Shown here piece by piece: positions 17,071 through 27,700 of a DNA stretch of 34,719 nt. Made by a program: the position numbers and the translations under genes. Under the pieces are notes generated by a model. It saw only the letters and a list, made by a program, of their open reading frames with translations. It had not been told where the DNA came from and ran no database searches. Source of the stretch: an uncultured Prolixibacteraceae bacterium (GTDB taxonomy: Bacteria > Bacteroidota > Bacteroidia > Bacteroidales > Prolixibacteraceae); contig CAIPKZ010000345.1 of the NCBI GenBank assembly GCA_903865775.1, forward strand, positions 1 to 34,719, given 5' to 3'. Positions within the stretch are counted from its first letter, which is position 1; each line of letters starts with the position of its first letter.

Positions 17071-17478
17071 ATGGAAGACAGGAGAAATTTCGTAATGAAA
17101 ATTGCTGCAGGAATGGCCCCGAAAGGCTACATGTCCGTTTCAGGACAGGCAATTTCAAACGATGATCAAATAAAAAATCTATTTGTTCATCATGTATTTT
17201 TTTGGCTTAAAGAACCAGAAAACAAGGAAGAACGGATTCAATTTGAAAAAGGAATAAAAAATCTGAGAGCAATCCCTCAAATTCAATCGAGCCATATCGG
17301 AAGTCCTGTTGAATCGACCCGAGCAGTGGTTGATGATACGTTTACCTATTCTTATATGACTTTCTTCAGAAACAATGAAGATCAAACCATCTATCAGACC
17401 CATCCGCTACATCTTCAGTTTATAGAAGACTGCCAGCATCTTTGGGAAAAGGTTATTGTTTATGACGCTGCGGGTTAA
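17071..17478 (+). CDS. Dabb (stress-responsive A/B barrel) domain protein with Tat-like N-terminus
   Basis: This 135-residue protein has a Dabb domain from about residue 36: VHHVFFWLK, the central SHIGSPVESTR and the TFRN-type strand YSYMTFFRN, ending HLWEKVIVYDAAG. These small ferredoxin-like dimers have varied or unknown roles. The N-terminus begins MEDRRNFVMKIAAGMAP, similar to twin-arginine signals (RRxFxK then AAG), though the hydrophobic stretch is short and broken by Pro and Lys, so export is doubtful. The gene starts one base after the kdsA stop and is probably co-transcribed, but no link to KDO synthesis is known to me. Confidence 0.85.
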   Translation: MEDRRNFVMKIAAGMAPKGYMSVSGQAISNDDQIKNLFVHHVFFWLKEPENKEERIQFEKGIKNLRAIPQIQSSHIGSPVESTRAVVDDTFTYSYMTFFRNNEDQTIYQTHPLHLQFIEDCQHLWEKVIVYDAAG

Positions 17479-17529
17479 ACCGCTCCATGTTTCAGGTCTA
17501 AAATTTAAAGTTGGTTAACAGGGAATAAT

Positions 17530-17609
17530 CTTAAGTCATTTATTGTCATTTGCTTCGCGTCATTTTTTACTATCAATGATATAGAATGACAATGAATGAC
17601 AACTTAATG
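17530..17609. repeat. Imperfect inverted repeat between convergent genes
   Basis: The left arm (about 17530-17552, TTAAGTCATTTATTGTCATTT) and the reverse complement of the right arm (about 17584-17609) share TTAAG, GTCATTYATTGTCATT with small gaps. AATGACA motifs recur. It lies between the Dabb gene (plus) and the SpmA-SpmB gene (minus) and may act as a bidirectional terminator. Confidence 0.45.
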
Positions 17610-17653
17610 GCGATTAACAATAGTACCAGACTTTGAACTTTGAAAACCTGGGC

Positions 17654-18886
17654 TTAATGAAAGAACAAATACGCCAATAAAATGGCTGCCACAATGCCAA
17701 CAAAGTCGGCAATTAGCCCGCAGGTTAGCGCATAGCGTGTGTTTTTTATTCCAACTGAACCGAAATATACTGCCAGAATATAGAAGGTCGTATCAGCCGA
17801 ACCCTGAATGGTACAGGCAACGCGGCCGGCAAACGAATCGGCTCCGTACATTTTCATCGTATCAACCATCATTCCACGAGCTCCGCTGCCGCTTAAAGGT
17901 TTCATCAGTGCAGTGGGCAAAGCAGGTATAAAATCCGTATTAAAACCCATTTGCTGAAACGCCCAGCTTATTCCTGAAATAATCCACTCCAGAGCTCCTG
18001 AAGTGCGAAAAACGCCTATTGCTACCAGTATGGCAATCAGATATGGTATAATTACTATCGCGGTTCCAAAGCCATCTTTTGCACCTTCAATAAAGGCGTC
18101 ATAAACGTTCACCTTTTTCCGGAGGGCAAGAAGCATAAAAGCAATGATGACACTAAAAATAATCAGGTTGCTCGCCACACCCGAAATGGCCTGTATCTGT
18201 TCTTTTTCCAATCCCGAAAAATACCAGATGATGGCTACAATAAAAGCTGTCAGACCACCCAAATAGGCCAGAATGGTTTTATCCAAAAGGTTGATTTTCT
18301 GATGCCAGGCAACCGAAATCAAGCCAGCCAGAGTGGAAAAAAAGGTAGCCAGCAGAATTGGAATAAAGACATCGGAAGGATTGACTGCACCCAATTGGAC
18401 CCGGTAAACCATAATACTGATTGGAATAATTGTCAAACCGGATGCGTTGAGTACCAAAAACATGATCTGGGCATCGGAAGCAGTATCGGGTGTTGTATTA
18501 GTAGTTTGCATTTCCTTCATGGCTTTTAATCCCATTGGAGTCGCTGCATTATCGAGATTCAACATGTTGGCAGCAATATTCATCATGATGGAACCATACG
18601 CCGGGTGATCCTTTCCAAGCGATGGGAAAAGTTTATTAAAAAAAGGTCCGACCAATTTCGAAAATACCCTGACAACTCCACCCTTCTCTCCTATTTTCAT
18701 AATGCCCATCCACAAGGTCAGAACACCTGTCAGTCCAAGTGAAATTTCAAAGCCGGTTTTCGCCATTTCAAAAGTCGAATTCATCATTTCGGAGAAAATA
18801 TTCATATCTCCAAAAACAATCAACTTAATCAGGCCGATTACAAAAGCTACCACAAAGAAGAAAATCCAGATATAATTCAGTGCCAT
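17654..18886 (-). CDS. Fused SpmA-SpmB nucleoside-recognition (Gate) membrane protein
   Basis: This 410-residue inner-membrane protein joins the two spore maturation proteins that are separate in Bacillus. The SpmA-like half carries NIAANMLNLDNAATPMGLKAM (103-123). The SpmB-like half begins near FIEGAKDGFGTAIVIIPYL and contains ALMKPLSGSGARGMMVD, the Gate-domain signature. About ten hydrophobic segments are visible. Spore formation is not expected in this phylum, so the role must differ; the Gate superfamily is linked to transport of small solutes, substrate unknown. It has no close partner gene. A 15-base tandem repeat lies just upstream of its start. Confidence 0.93.
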   Translation of the reverse strand: MALNYIWIFFFVVAFVIGLIKLIVFGDMNIFSEMMNSTFEMAKTGFEISLGLTGVLTLWMGIMKIGEKGGVVRVFSKLVGPFFNKLFPSLGKDHPAYGSIMMNIAANMLNLDNAATPMGLKAMKEMQTTNTTPDTASDAQIMFLVLNASGLTIIPISIMVYRVQLGAVNPSDVFIPILLATFFSTLAGLISVAWHQKINLLDKTILAYLGGLTAFIVAIIWYFSGLEKEQIQAISGVASNLIIFSVIIAFMLLALRKKVNVYDAFIEGAKDGFGTAIVIIPYLIAILVAIGVFRTSGALEWIISGISWAFQQMGFNTDFIPALPTALMKPLSGSGARGMMVDTMKMYGADSFAGRVACTIQGSADTTFYILAVYFGSVGIKNTRYALTCGLIADFVGIVAAILLAYLFFH

Positions 18887-18892
18887 TAAAGT

Positions 18893-18922
18893 GATTTACA
18901 ATTTTACGATTTACAATTCTAC
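18893..18922. repeat. Two tandem 15-base repeats upstream of the SpmA-SpmB gene
   Basis: GATTTACAATTTTAC and GATTTACAATTCTAC abut directly, differ at one base, and end six bases before the start codon of the minus-strand gene. They may be a simple duplication or a control site. Confidence 0.7.
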
Positions 18923-18969
18923 TGTCCGGCCATTCAACTATTGAAAGGTATTCCGCACTAAATATATAT

Positions 18970-19007
18970 AAAAAAGCGGCTGCTCCATAATAGAATGAAG
19001 CAGCCGC
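18970..19007 (-). terminator. Intrinsic terminator of the susC-susD operon
   Basis: On the minus strand an 11-base GC-rich stem (arms 18997-19007 and 18976-18986, one G-U pair) with a 10-base loop is followed by a run of six T. It is about 22 bases after the SusD stop. Confidence 0.85.
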
Positions 19008-19029
19008 CAGTATTATTTAAGATATGCAA

Positions 19030-20814
19030 TTAGTAACCAGAATTTTGTACTAAAACGCCAGGTTGTAAATCGAGCTGAACTTGAGGAACAGGTTGATATT
19101 TATCTTTCTCATCAAAAGAAGTTCCTTTCATTACTTCAGGTCGTACACGTTGATCGGCAGCAGCAAAAGCATTTAATGTTGCAGCCATACTGCCTGGATT
19201 AGCTTTGTCCCAACGTCTCAGATCGAAAAAGCGGAAACCTTCAGTTGCAAATTCCAAACGATTTTCCCACTGAACTGCTTTCATTGCATAATTTTTGTCA
19301 GCGAATGAAGCATAAGTTCCAATTTTATAATTGGCAGCAGGTACGGTAAAGTCTACATATTGTTTCCAGGTATCTCCTGTATTAACATCAAGTGGTAATT
19401 TGTAGATGTTAACCTTACCCATGACTTTCTCATTACCAGCCCTGGTCCGGATCTGATTGACATAGTCCAGCGCTTTAGCCAGATCACCTTCATTCGCAGC
19501 GATTTCAGCTCTCCACAATAAAATTTGTCCGTAACGCAGGTAACGGATATTGTTGGAGTTGATACCTGTCTGCCAACCTGTAGTAGTCGACAAAGTATTC
19601 CTTTCAGATTTGTAGAAGAAAGTTTTTTCTACAGTATTGTAAGGTCCACCCCATGATTGGTCGCGAATCCAGTCCTGACCACGCATAATACCCCAATCCA
19701 TGTATGGAAGTCCTCTGCGGCCCATAGTAAAGTCGATACGGGGATCAAGCAAATCAGTTGCAGGGATAAATTCATCTTTAGAAGCAATTCCCTGGTCGTT
19801 CTTTAAATCGGTATTGTTGAATGTATCAAACAATGGCAATCCGTTTGCATCCACTTTGAAAGCATTGGCCAGATTCTGAGTTGGCTGGTGGAAACCACAG
19901 CACATACCCAATTCAGGTGCATAAGGAGCATTTAAGCCAATACCTACTTCACCATTCAATGACTCATTAATATCATTCACACAACGCTGAATCTCAAAAA
20001 TTGATTCCTTATTGTTATTCGTAGCAATGCGGAAGTTGTCAAAGAATTTTGGTGCAAGGCTAAATTGACCACTTGCAATGATTTCATCCAATAAAGGTTT
20101 GGCCGATGCATAATCGAGAACCTGAAGATATGCCCGTGCAGCAAGCGCTTTTGCAGCCCATTTGGTTGCACGTCCGACTTGTGACTGAGTTGCTGGAAGA
20201 TTTGCTCCTGCAAATGCCAAATCATCAGTGATGAATTTCAAGACTACACCAGGTGCGTTATCATTTGAAATTGTGGCGGCATCAGCGATTTTATCCTCAG
20301 AAATGAGCGGAACTTTATCGCCAAAAACTAACCAGGATTCGAAATAATACATACCTCTCAGAAAACGTGCTTCAGCTTTTAGTTTAGTCGCTGTAGCTTC
20401 TGCAAGTCCTTCAGTTTTAGAAATTGCATTAAGGACAATATTACAACGGTTAACACCCATTCCAATATTTAATATCCATTTATCAGCAGGATAATTGTTC
20501 GTGGTAGACATTTCCCAGCGTTCAATTTCATTCACCGGAATCTGGTCACCAATATAAGAACCTTTTCCAGCATCGTCAGAAGCCACTGATCCATAGGTCC
20601 AGTTTGTGATAGAAGCACCCCAGCTTACAGTCCATAAAGCTGATCCTTCGACCATGCTGTAAGCTCCTGTCAACAAGGCATTAATTCCAGTTTCATTGTA
20701 AAATGAATTTTCAAAAGCGGAACCTTGCGGCGCTTTATCCAGAAATGAATCTGAGCAAGAATAAGACATGGCTATTAGAAAGCAAGTAGCCATTATAATT
20801 GATAGTTTTTTCAT
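19030..20814 (-). CDS. SusD/RagB family outer-membrane lipoprotein
   Basis: This 594-residue surface lipoprotein binds nutrients and acts as a lid on its SusC partner. The signal peptide ends in a lipobox-like SYSC with the acylated Cys at C20, followed by SDSFLDKAPQG, the usual SusD start. The C-terminal region has the family-typical QILLWRAEIAANEGD and the ENRLEFATEGFRFFDLRRW segment. It follows the SusC gene by 33 bases on the same strand. The substrate cannot be read from the sequence, and no glycosidase, sulfatase or protease is adjacent. Confidence 0.96.
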   Translation of the reverse strand: MKKLSIIMATCFLIAMSYSCSDSFLDKAPQGSAFENSFYNETGINALLTGAYSMVEGSALWTVSWGASITNWTYGSVASDDAGKGSYIGDQIPVNEIERWEMSTTNNYPADKWILNIGMGVNRCNIVLNAISKTEGLAEATATKLKAEARFLRGMYYFESWLVFGDKVPLISEDKIADAATISNDNAPGVVLKFITDDLAFAGANLPATQSQVGRATKWAAKALAARAYLQVLDYASAKPLLDEIIASGQFSLAPKFFDNFRIATNNNKESIFEIQRCVNDINESLNGEVGIGLNAPYAPELGMCCGFHQPTQNLANAFKVDANGLPLFDTFNNTDLKNDQGIASKDEFIPATDLLDPRIDFTMGRRGLPYMDWGIMRGQDWIRDQSWGGPYNTVEKTFFYKSERNTLSTTTGWQTGINSNNIRYLRYGQILLWRAEIAANEGDLAKALDYVNQIRTRAGNEKVMGKVNIYKLPLDVNTGDTWKQYVDFTVPAANYKIGTYASFADKNYAMKAVQWENRLEFATEGFRFFDLRRWDKANPGSMAATLNAFAAADQRVRPEVMKGTSFDEKDKYQPVPQVQLDLQPGVLVQNSGY

Positions 20815-20847
20815 ATCATTCTTTTTTTTAAATTAATAATATTCAAA

Positions 20848-23800
20848 TTATAGTCCAATGGTCAAGCCCAATGAAAGCTGACGTGGTGTTGGCCATGCTC
20901 CTTTATCAACTCCCATCTGATTACCAGTATTCACTTCATTAGTCAATGTACTGATTTCAGGATCGAGCCCTCTGTATTTAGTAAGGGTGAACAAGTTGGT
21001 TGCTTCCAAATAGAAACGCAAGCTTTTCATCTTAAACTTTTCAGTTACATTTTCAGGAAGAGTATAACCTAATCTTAAAACCTTCATTCTCAGGTATGAT
21101 CCGTCTTCGATAAAAGCAGTAGAAGCTTCCTGTGAATGAGCTGCACCATCGAGCATAGGCAGTCTGGCTGAAGTGTTGGTTGGAGTCCATGAATTATAAA
21201 GTGCATCCTGGCTTAATCCTCCGACAAACTGGCCATAATCGATCCAGCGACTGACATAGTTAATCAGGTCATTGCCATAACTTCCATAAAAGAACATATT
21301 CAAATCGAAGTTGGCATATCCAAGATCAATATTTAAACCTCCGGTCATTTTAGGATGTGGGTCACCGATATAAGTACGGTCTTTGTCCATCGTAATTTTT
21401 CCATCATTATTTAAATCGCGGTATTTGAAGTGACCTACAGTAGTATAATTATCAAACTGAGGAGCAGCAGCGGCTTCAGCAGCAGTCTGGATAATACCAT
21501 CAGAGATCAAACCATAGAACATTGGGAAAGCCATGCCTGAAGTTGCACGGGTGTATTCCACCTGACGTTCTGAATAGCCAACTACTTCTTTCAAATTATC
21601 GGAAAGTGATACCACCTCGTTTTTGTAATGCGACAAAGTAAGGTTGACGGCATAAGTCAGCTTGCCACCCACTAAAGAGTTGCGGTATCCAAGTTCAAAA
21701 TCAACACCGGTGTTTTTCATTTTACCAATATTCACATAAGGAGGAGTAGCAATACCCATTACCTGTGGCACACTTAAACGATAAAGCATGTCAGAAGTAT
21801 TCCGTTGCCAAACATCAATAGCTGCAGTTAATTTTCTGTCGAACATAGCAGCATTTACACCGAGATTTACGGTTTGAGTAGTTTCCCAGCTTACATCAGG
21901 GTTACCTGTTGTCGATGGCTCAAAACCTGCAACAGAAGAACCTGTTGATCCGTTTAAATTATAAGCAGCGGTATAACCATTTGTTCCATAAGTAGAGAAC
22001 ATGTTGTATTCTCCGATACGGTCGTTACCTGTATTACCCCAGCCTGCTCTCAGTTTAAGCATATCCAACCAGCTTTTCGAACCGGCCATAAAGCTTTCTT
22101 TGCTCAATTCCCAGGCAGCAGAAGCAGCAGGGAATACTCCAAAGCGTTTGTCTGCACTAAAGCGGGAAGAACCGTCACGACGTACCGTAGCTTCCATGAA
22201 GTATTTTCCCATCAAGTCATAATTGGCACGACCAAATTGAGAGAATAAAGCCCATGATGATGCATTTCCGTCATTCACTTTGTTCAATTCGCCTGAAGCA
22301 AGTTGCATATATTCAGGAGCCATTGAAAAATACTGGCTACGTCCGGCACTCATCCACTGATAATTGCTTTCAACAGCTTCTGTTCCTACAACTACATTCA
22401 ATTTATGAATTTCATTCCAGGTCTTATTAAAATTCAATGTATTTGCCCAGTTCCATAAAATGGTATAATTTGATTCCACGCTCAAACCAGCAACTTTATT
22501 AGGTTCTGCATTTTCATAAGTTGGCATGGTATAATTCTTGGCATTCCATTGTTGCATATTATAACCGAAAAGGGTTTTAAATGTTAAGCCTTTCATGAGG
22601 GTAGCTTCACCAAACATATTTCCGAGTACACGGAAAGTTTTTCCATTATTGTTTGCTGCATGGGCGAGGCCTGCAACAGGGTTGGCTGCATTTCCGGTTC
22701 CGGGAGCTCTTGTTCCTGCAAAATTTCCCATTATATCATATACCGGAACGATAGGTTGCATGCGGTAGGCCATAGATATAGGTGATCCTTCGCCATTGTT
22801 AGAGAAGTCTCCACTTTGATCGATTAAAGTAGCCTGAAGTGACTCACCAACTTTGAGCCAGTTAGCAAACTTGGTATCGGCATTCACGCGGAAATTGTAT
22901 CTTTTGAATCCAGTATAGACCAGGAAGCCTTTTTCGTCCAAATAATTTCCGGATAAGGAGTAGGTCGATTTTTCACCACCGCCCGAAATAGAAAGGTCAT
23001 ATTCCTGAGTGCTACCCGTACGATAGATTTCGTCATACCAGTTTGTACCGAGTTTATTGGCTTTATAAATCTGGTAATCAGGATAATTATATTTTGAAGC
23101 TGCAGCAGAAGGATCACCTTCCATTGTGGCTGCAGGAAGAATATAATCAGGAATAACCGGACTTCCACCTGTACCATATTGTGGAGAATTCGGTGCAGCA
23201 CCTTTATTTTTGGCCATCATCCATACTGCATCACCGTACTGTTTTGTATTCAACATGTCATACTGATTCGATGCTTGCGAAATTCCAGTCCGGACTGAAA
23301 GTGTGATACTTGGTTCCTGATTGGCTTTTCCGTGTTTGGTGGTAATCAGAATTACACCATTAGCACCGCGGCTACCATAAATAGCAGCAGATGAAGCATC
23401 TTTCAAAACAGTGATCGATTCTACATCATTTGGACTAACTGTGTTATTTGGACCTACCGGAACTCCGTCAATTACATACAAAGGATTCGGATCGTTGATT
23501 GTACCAATACCATGGATACGGATAACGCCTTCTGAACCCGGAGTATTTGAAGAGTTCACAGTAACACCCGATACTTGCCCCTGCATACGGGCAACCACAC
23601 TTGGTGCACTTGAAATTTTCATCTGTTCCTTCGAAACTGTTGAAATGGATCCGGTGAGTTCTTCTTTCATACGGGTACCATAGCCAACTACTACAACTTC
23701 GTCAACACCGATAAATTCAGGTGCCATAGTAACTGCAAAATTGGTTTGAGTTCCAATAGCCATTTCCTGGCTTTTCATTCCTACAAAAGAAATACTAAGA

Positions 23801-24030
23801 TCTGTTGCATTAGCAGGGGCAGAAAATGAAAATTTGCCATCCATGTCAGTAACGGTACCGATTGTTGTTCCTTTTACTACTACGGTAACACCGGGAATCG
23901 CAACTCCGTCTTCGCCAACTACAGTGCCTGACAGTGTTTTTTGTTGCGCAAAAGAGGTAAGAGCTAAAAAGCAGGATAAAAACAGCATCGATGCTATTCG
24001 CCAGATACCTTTTAATTTACTTTTTTCCAT
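20848..24030 (-). CDS. SusC/RagA family TonB-linked outer-membrane transporter
   Basis: This 1060-residue transporter uses TonB energy to import substrates caught by its SusD partner. A signal peptide (about 1-28, ending SFAQ) is followed by a carboxypeptidase-regulatory-like domain (32-104: SGTVVGEDGVAIPGVTV to FVGMKS), the TonB-box-like DEVVVVGYG (110-118), a plug with IRIHGIGTINDPNPLYVIDG and GANGVILITTK, then a long beta-barrel ending in SLGLTIGL. Features and length match the family. It is the first gene of a two-gene operon. No anti-sigma extension (STN domain) is visible and no regulator lies nearby, so control is unknown. Confidence 0.97.
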   Translation of the reverse strand: MEKSKLKGIWRIASMLFLSCFLALTSFAQQKTLSGTVVGEDGVAIPGVTVVVKGTTIGTVTDMDGKFSFSAPANATDLSISFVGMKSQEMAIGTQTNFAVTMAPEFIGVDEVVVVGYGTRMKEELTGSISTVSKEQMKISSAPSVVARMQGQVSGVTVNSSNTPGSEGVIRIHGIGTINDPNPLYVIDGVPVGPNNTVSPNDVESITVLKDASSAAIYGSRGANGVILITTKHGKANQEPSITLSVRTGISQASNQYDMLNTKQYGDAVWMMAKNKGAAPNSPQYGTGGSPVIPDYILPAATMEGDPSAAASKYNYPDYQIYKANKLGTNWYDEIYRTGSTQEYDLSISGGGEKSTYSLSGNYLDEKGFLVYTGFKRYNFRVNADTKFANWLKVGESLQATLIDQSGDFSNNGEGSPISMAYRMQPIVPVYDIMGNFAGTRAPGTGNAANPVAGLAHAANNNGKTFRVLGNMFGEATLMKGLTFKTLFGYNMQQWNAKNYTMPTYENAEPNKVAGLSVESNYTILWNWANTLNFNKTWNEIHKLNVVVGTEAVESNYQWMSAGRSQYFSMAPEYMQLASGELNKVNDGNASSWALFSQFGRANYDLMGKYFMEATVRRDGSSRFSADKRFGVFPAASAAWELSKESFMAGSKSWLDMLKLRAGWGNTGNDRIGEYNMFSTYGTNGYTAAYNLNGSTGSSVAGFEPSTTGNPDVSWETTQTVNLGVNAAMFDRKLTAAIDVWQRNTSDMLYRLSVPQVMGIATPPYVNIGKMKNTGVDFELGYRNSLVGGKLTYAVNLTLSHYKNEVVSLSDNLKEVVGYSERQVEYTRATSGMAFPMFYGLISDGIIQTAAEAAAAPQFDNYTTVGHFKYRDLNNDGKITMDKDRTYIGDPHPKMTGGLNIDLGYANFDLNMFFYGSYGNDLINYVSRWIDYGQFVGGLSQDALYNSWTPTNTSARLPMLDGAAHSQEASTAFIEDGSYLRMKVLRLGYTLPENVTEKFKMKSLRFYLEATNLFTLTKYRGLDPEISTLTNEVNTGNQMGVDKGAWPTPRQLSLGLTIGL

Positions 24031-24631
24031 AAGTTTTTGAATTTAGTTTTTGTTAATTAGATGATTAGAAATAACTTGATTAAGAAAAGTCATGATTGAC
24101 TTCCAAATTACTTTGATTAGGAGATTTACATAGGCATTCTGTTTTTTGAGATTTTATTATTGTTTTTGACGTATTCAATTCTAAAAATCATCTGACAATA
24201 AACACATGTCCACATGAAATATTAACGAATAAGGCTAATGAAAAAATAATGAAATTATGCTGATTTTGCTGTTTGGAATCGGAATGCAAAAAGATATATC
24301 ATATGAATTAACTCAATTATTAATCTGAATTTTATTCGCATGTCAAATTTTAGTTTCTGATTGTCAATTTGTGATTATTAACTTAGCGTAAATATAACAA
24401 TATTTGAATAGTTAAAATGTGTTAAAGAATATTTTTTTTATTAATTATTTAGCAATTAATTAACAGGCTATTAACTAAATACAAAAACATACCATTATTG
24501 GAAATTATATTGCATTGAAAATTGTTAATCAGAAGAACTCAGAAAATCAAGTTTTTACTTCAACTAAAAAACAAAAGTTGCTTAACTCAAATATGTTCTG
24601 TTTTCTATATCTAATTTCAGGAAAAAGCAAA
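24031..24631. other. AT-rich upstream region of the susC-susD operon
   Basis: This long region is very AT-rich and has no convincing coding frame. It should hold the susC promoter and leader, but no TAnnTTTG match was found on the minus strand, so I cannot place either. Confidence 0.4.
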
Positions 24632-24663
24632 AGGTCATCCCGAAATGAAATTCAGGATAACCT
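24632..24663 (-). terminator. Intrinsic terminator of carA-carB
   Basis: On the minus strand AGGTTATCCTGAA pairs with TTCGGGATGACCT over 13 bases (two G-U pairs) around a 6-base loop, followed by T-rich TTTTGCTTTTT. It is about 60 bases after the carB stop. Confidence 0.75.
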
Positions 24664-24725
24664 ATTCAATTAAAATTTAAAGACATAAAGTTTTACAAAC
24701 TCATCATTTATAACTCATATCTATC

Positions 24726-27700
24726 TTAGTCTTTGTATTCGTCCCAGCTTTTTATCGTCAAATCTTCAAGACCATATTTGCAGAATGCATAAATGAATGC
24801 ACTGGCTACCCGAGCATTTGTGATGAGCGGAATGCTGTAATCAATGGAGCTGCGGCGAATGGTGTATCCGTTGCTGATTTCGCGTGTTGTGTGATCTTTC
24901 GGAATATTAATTACCAGATCAATCTTCTTATCCTTGATAAACTCCAGTGTGTTTGGGTGTTTATCCGTTTCATCGGGCCAGTACAAACGAGTTGAATCGA
25001 CGCCGTTATCGGCCAGAAATTGTTGGGTTCCACCAGTAGCAAACAGTTTAAATCCGCGCTCGGCAAGCATTTTGGCACTACTCAGCAATTCAATTTTTGA
25101 ACGAGCCGGTCCCGAAGAAATCAGAATATTTTTCTTTGGAATAGTATATCCAACCGACAACATCGATTTCAGGATGGCTTCGTAAAAATTTTCGCCAATA
25201 CAGCCCACTTCTCCGGTTGACGACATATCGACACCCAAAACCGGGTCAGCATTCAGCAAACGTGCAAATGAAAACTGCGGAGCCTTTACACCCACATAAT
25301 CAAGTTCGAAAAGCGATTTATCCGGTTTCCGGAAAGGAACATCGAGCATAACCTGGGTGGCAATTTCAATGAGGTTATATTTCATCACCTTCGATACAAA
25401 AGGGAAACTGCGTGAAGCCCTGAGGTTACATTCAATGACTTTGATGTCGTTATCTTTTGCCAGCAATTGCATATTGAATGGTCCGGTAATATTCAGTTCT
25501 TTGGCAATCTGCCGGGCAATTTTCTTAATCCGGCGGATGGTTTCGACATATAATTTCTGAGGTGGAAAAACGATGGTTGCATCACCTGAGTGAACTCCGG
25601 CAAACTCGACATGTTCCGAAATCGCATAGGCCACCACTTCACCATTTTTGGCAACCGCATCAATTTCAATTTCTTTTGCCTGCTCAATAAATTCTGAAAC
25701 AACCACCGGATGTTCCTTTGAAACATTGGCAGCCAGCGTCAGGAAATGCTGCAACTGGTCTCTGTTCGAAACCACGTTCATGGCAGCTCCTGAAAGCACA
25801 TACGAAGGACGAATTAAAACCGGAAAACCCACTTCATCAACAAACTTATAGATGTCTTCGATGCTGGTTAATTCTGACCAGCGCGGCTGATCAATTCCAA
25901 GGTTATCGCATAAGGAACTGAATTTTTTACGGTCTTCGGCACGATCGATATTCAAGGGAGAAGTTCCCAAAATCGGCACATTCTGCCGATGTAATTTCAT
26001 AGCCAGATTGTTCGGAATCTGGCCACCCATTGAAAGAACCACGCCTTTCGGCATTTCAAGGTCAACAATATCCATTACCCGTTCAAATGTCAGTTCGTCA
26101 AAATATAGCCGGTCACAGGTATCATAGTCAGTACTCACCGTTTCCGGATTGTAATTGATCATGATGGAGCGGTAATTCTCTTTGTGAATGGTTGTAATTG
26201 CATTTACGCTGCACCAGTCAAACTCTACCGAACTTCCGATACGGTATGCTCCTGAACCCAAAACGATCACCGATTTATCATCGCGTGGAAATTCCACGTC
26301 ATGTTCGTTTCCGTTGTATGTCAGGTACAGGTAATTGGTTTGAGCAGGATATTCACCGGCCAGAGTATCAATTTGTTTTACTGATGGAAGTATATTTTTG
26401 CTTTTGCGCCATTCACGGACGATCAACAAGTCTCTGTTAATATTTTTATTGTTCGATTTCAGCACCAAACGGGCCAGCTGAAAATCGGAATATCCTTCTT
26501 TTTTTGCCTGAAGCAGCAATGAATCATCCAAAGACTGAAGTGAATTGACTTGCTCAAGCTTATTCTTTGTCAAATGAATATTGTGCAGTTTTTGCAGAAA
26601 CCAGCGATCAATTTTTGTCTTTTCATAAATTTCGTCAACCGAGTAACCTTTATTAAAAGCCTCAGCAATTGCGAAGATTCGCCGATCAGTTGGATTGCTC
26701 AATTCCTCATCAATCTGTTCAATGGTGATTTCCTCGTTGTTGGCCACAAAACCATGCATTCCGATTCCAACCATCCGGATTCCTTTTTGAATGGCTTCTT
26801 CAAACGATCGGCCGATCGACATGATTTCGCCAACCGATTTCATAGAACTTCCCAGATTTTTCGACACTCCGGAAAATTTATTCAAATCCCATCGCGGAAT
26901 CTTACAAACGATGTAATCGAGTGCTGGTTCGAAAGCAGCAGTAGTCACTTTGGTAACCTGGTTTTTTAATTGATGTAATCCGTAGCCCAGACCCAGTTTG
27001 GCGGCTACAAAAGCCAGCGGATAACCGGTTGCCTTGGAAGCCAGTGCCGAAGAGCGCGACAAACGGGCATTTACCTCAATCACCCGGTAATCTTCGGAAT
27101 GCGGATCGAGGGCATACTGAACATTACATTCGCCCACAATTCCGATGTGACGGATAATTTTGATAGCCAATGCCCGCAGCTTATGATATTCGGAGTTGGA
27201 AAGTGTTTGCGAAGGAGCCACAACAATACTTTCACCGGTATGGATTCCCAGCGGATCGAAATTCTCCATATTACACACTGTGATGCAGTTATCGAACCGG
27301 TCACGAACCACTTCGTATTCCACTTCTTTCCAGCCTTTAATCGATTCTTCAACCAGAATCTGTGGCGAGTAGGTGAATGCTTTCGAAGCCAGGGATTCCA
27401 ACTCAACGTCATTTACACAAAAGCCACTACCAAGCCCACCCAGCGTGTATGCAGCACGGATGATAATTGGATATCCAACGATTTTAACCGCTGCAAATGC
27501 TTCTTCCATGTTCAAACAGGCAATGCTGCGCGGGGTTAGTACGTTGATTTCTGCCAGTTTTCCGGCAAAGATTTCGCGGTCCTCGGTATCAATAATCGAC
27601 TGAACAGGCGTTCCGACCACTTTTACATTATATTTTTCAAGTATCCCGGTTCGAAAAAGTGCCACACCGCAATTCAAAGCAGTCTGTCCGCCAAAAGCCA

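Noticed and set aside
24031-24631. Hidden small gene upstream of susC
   Set aside because: No open frame with plausible composition or start site was seen; the region is extremely AT-rich.
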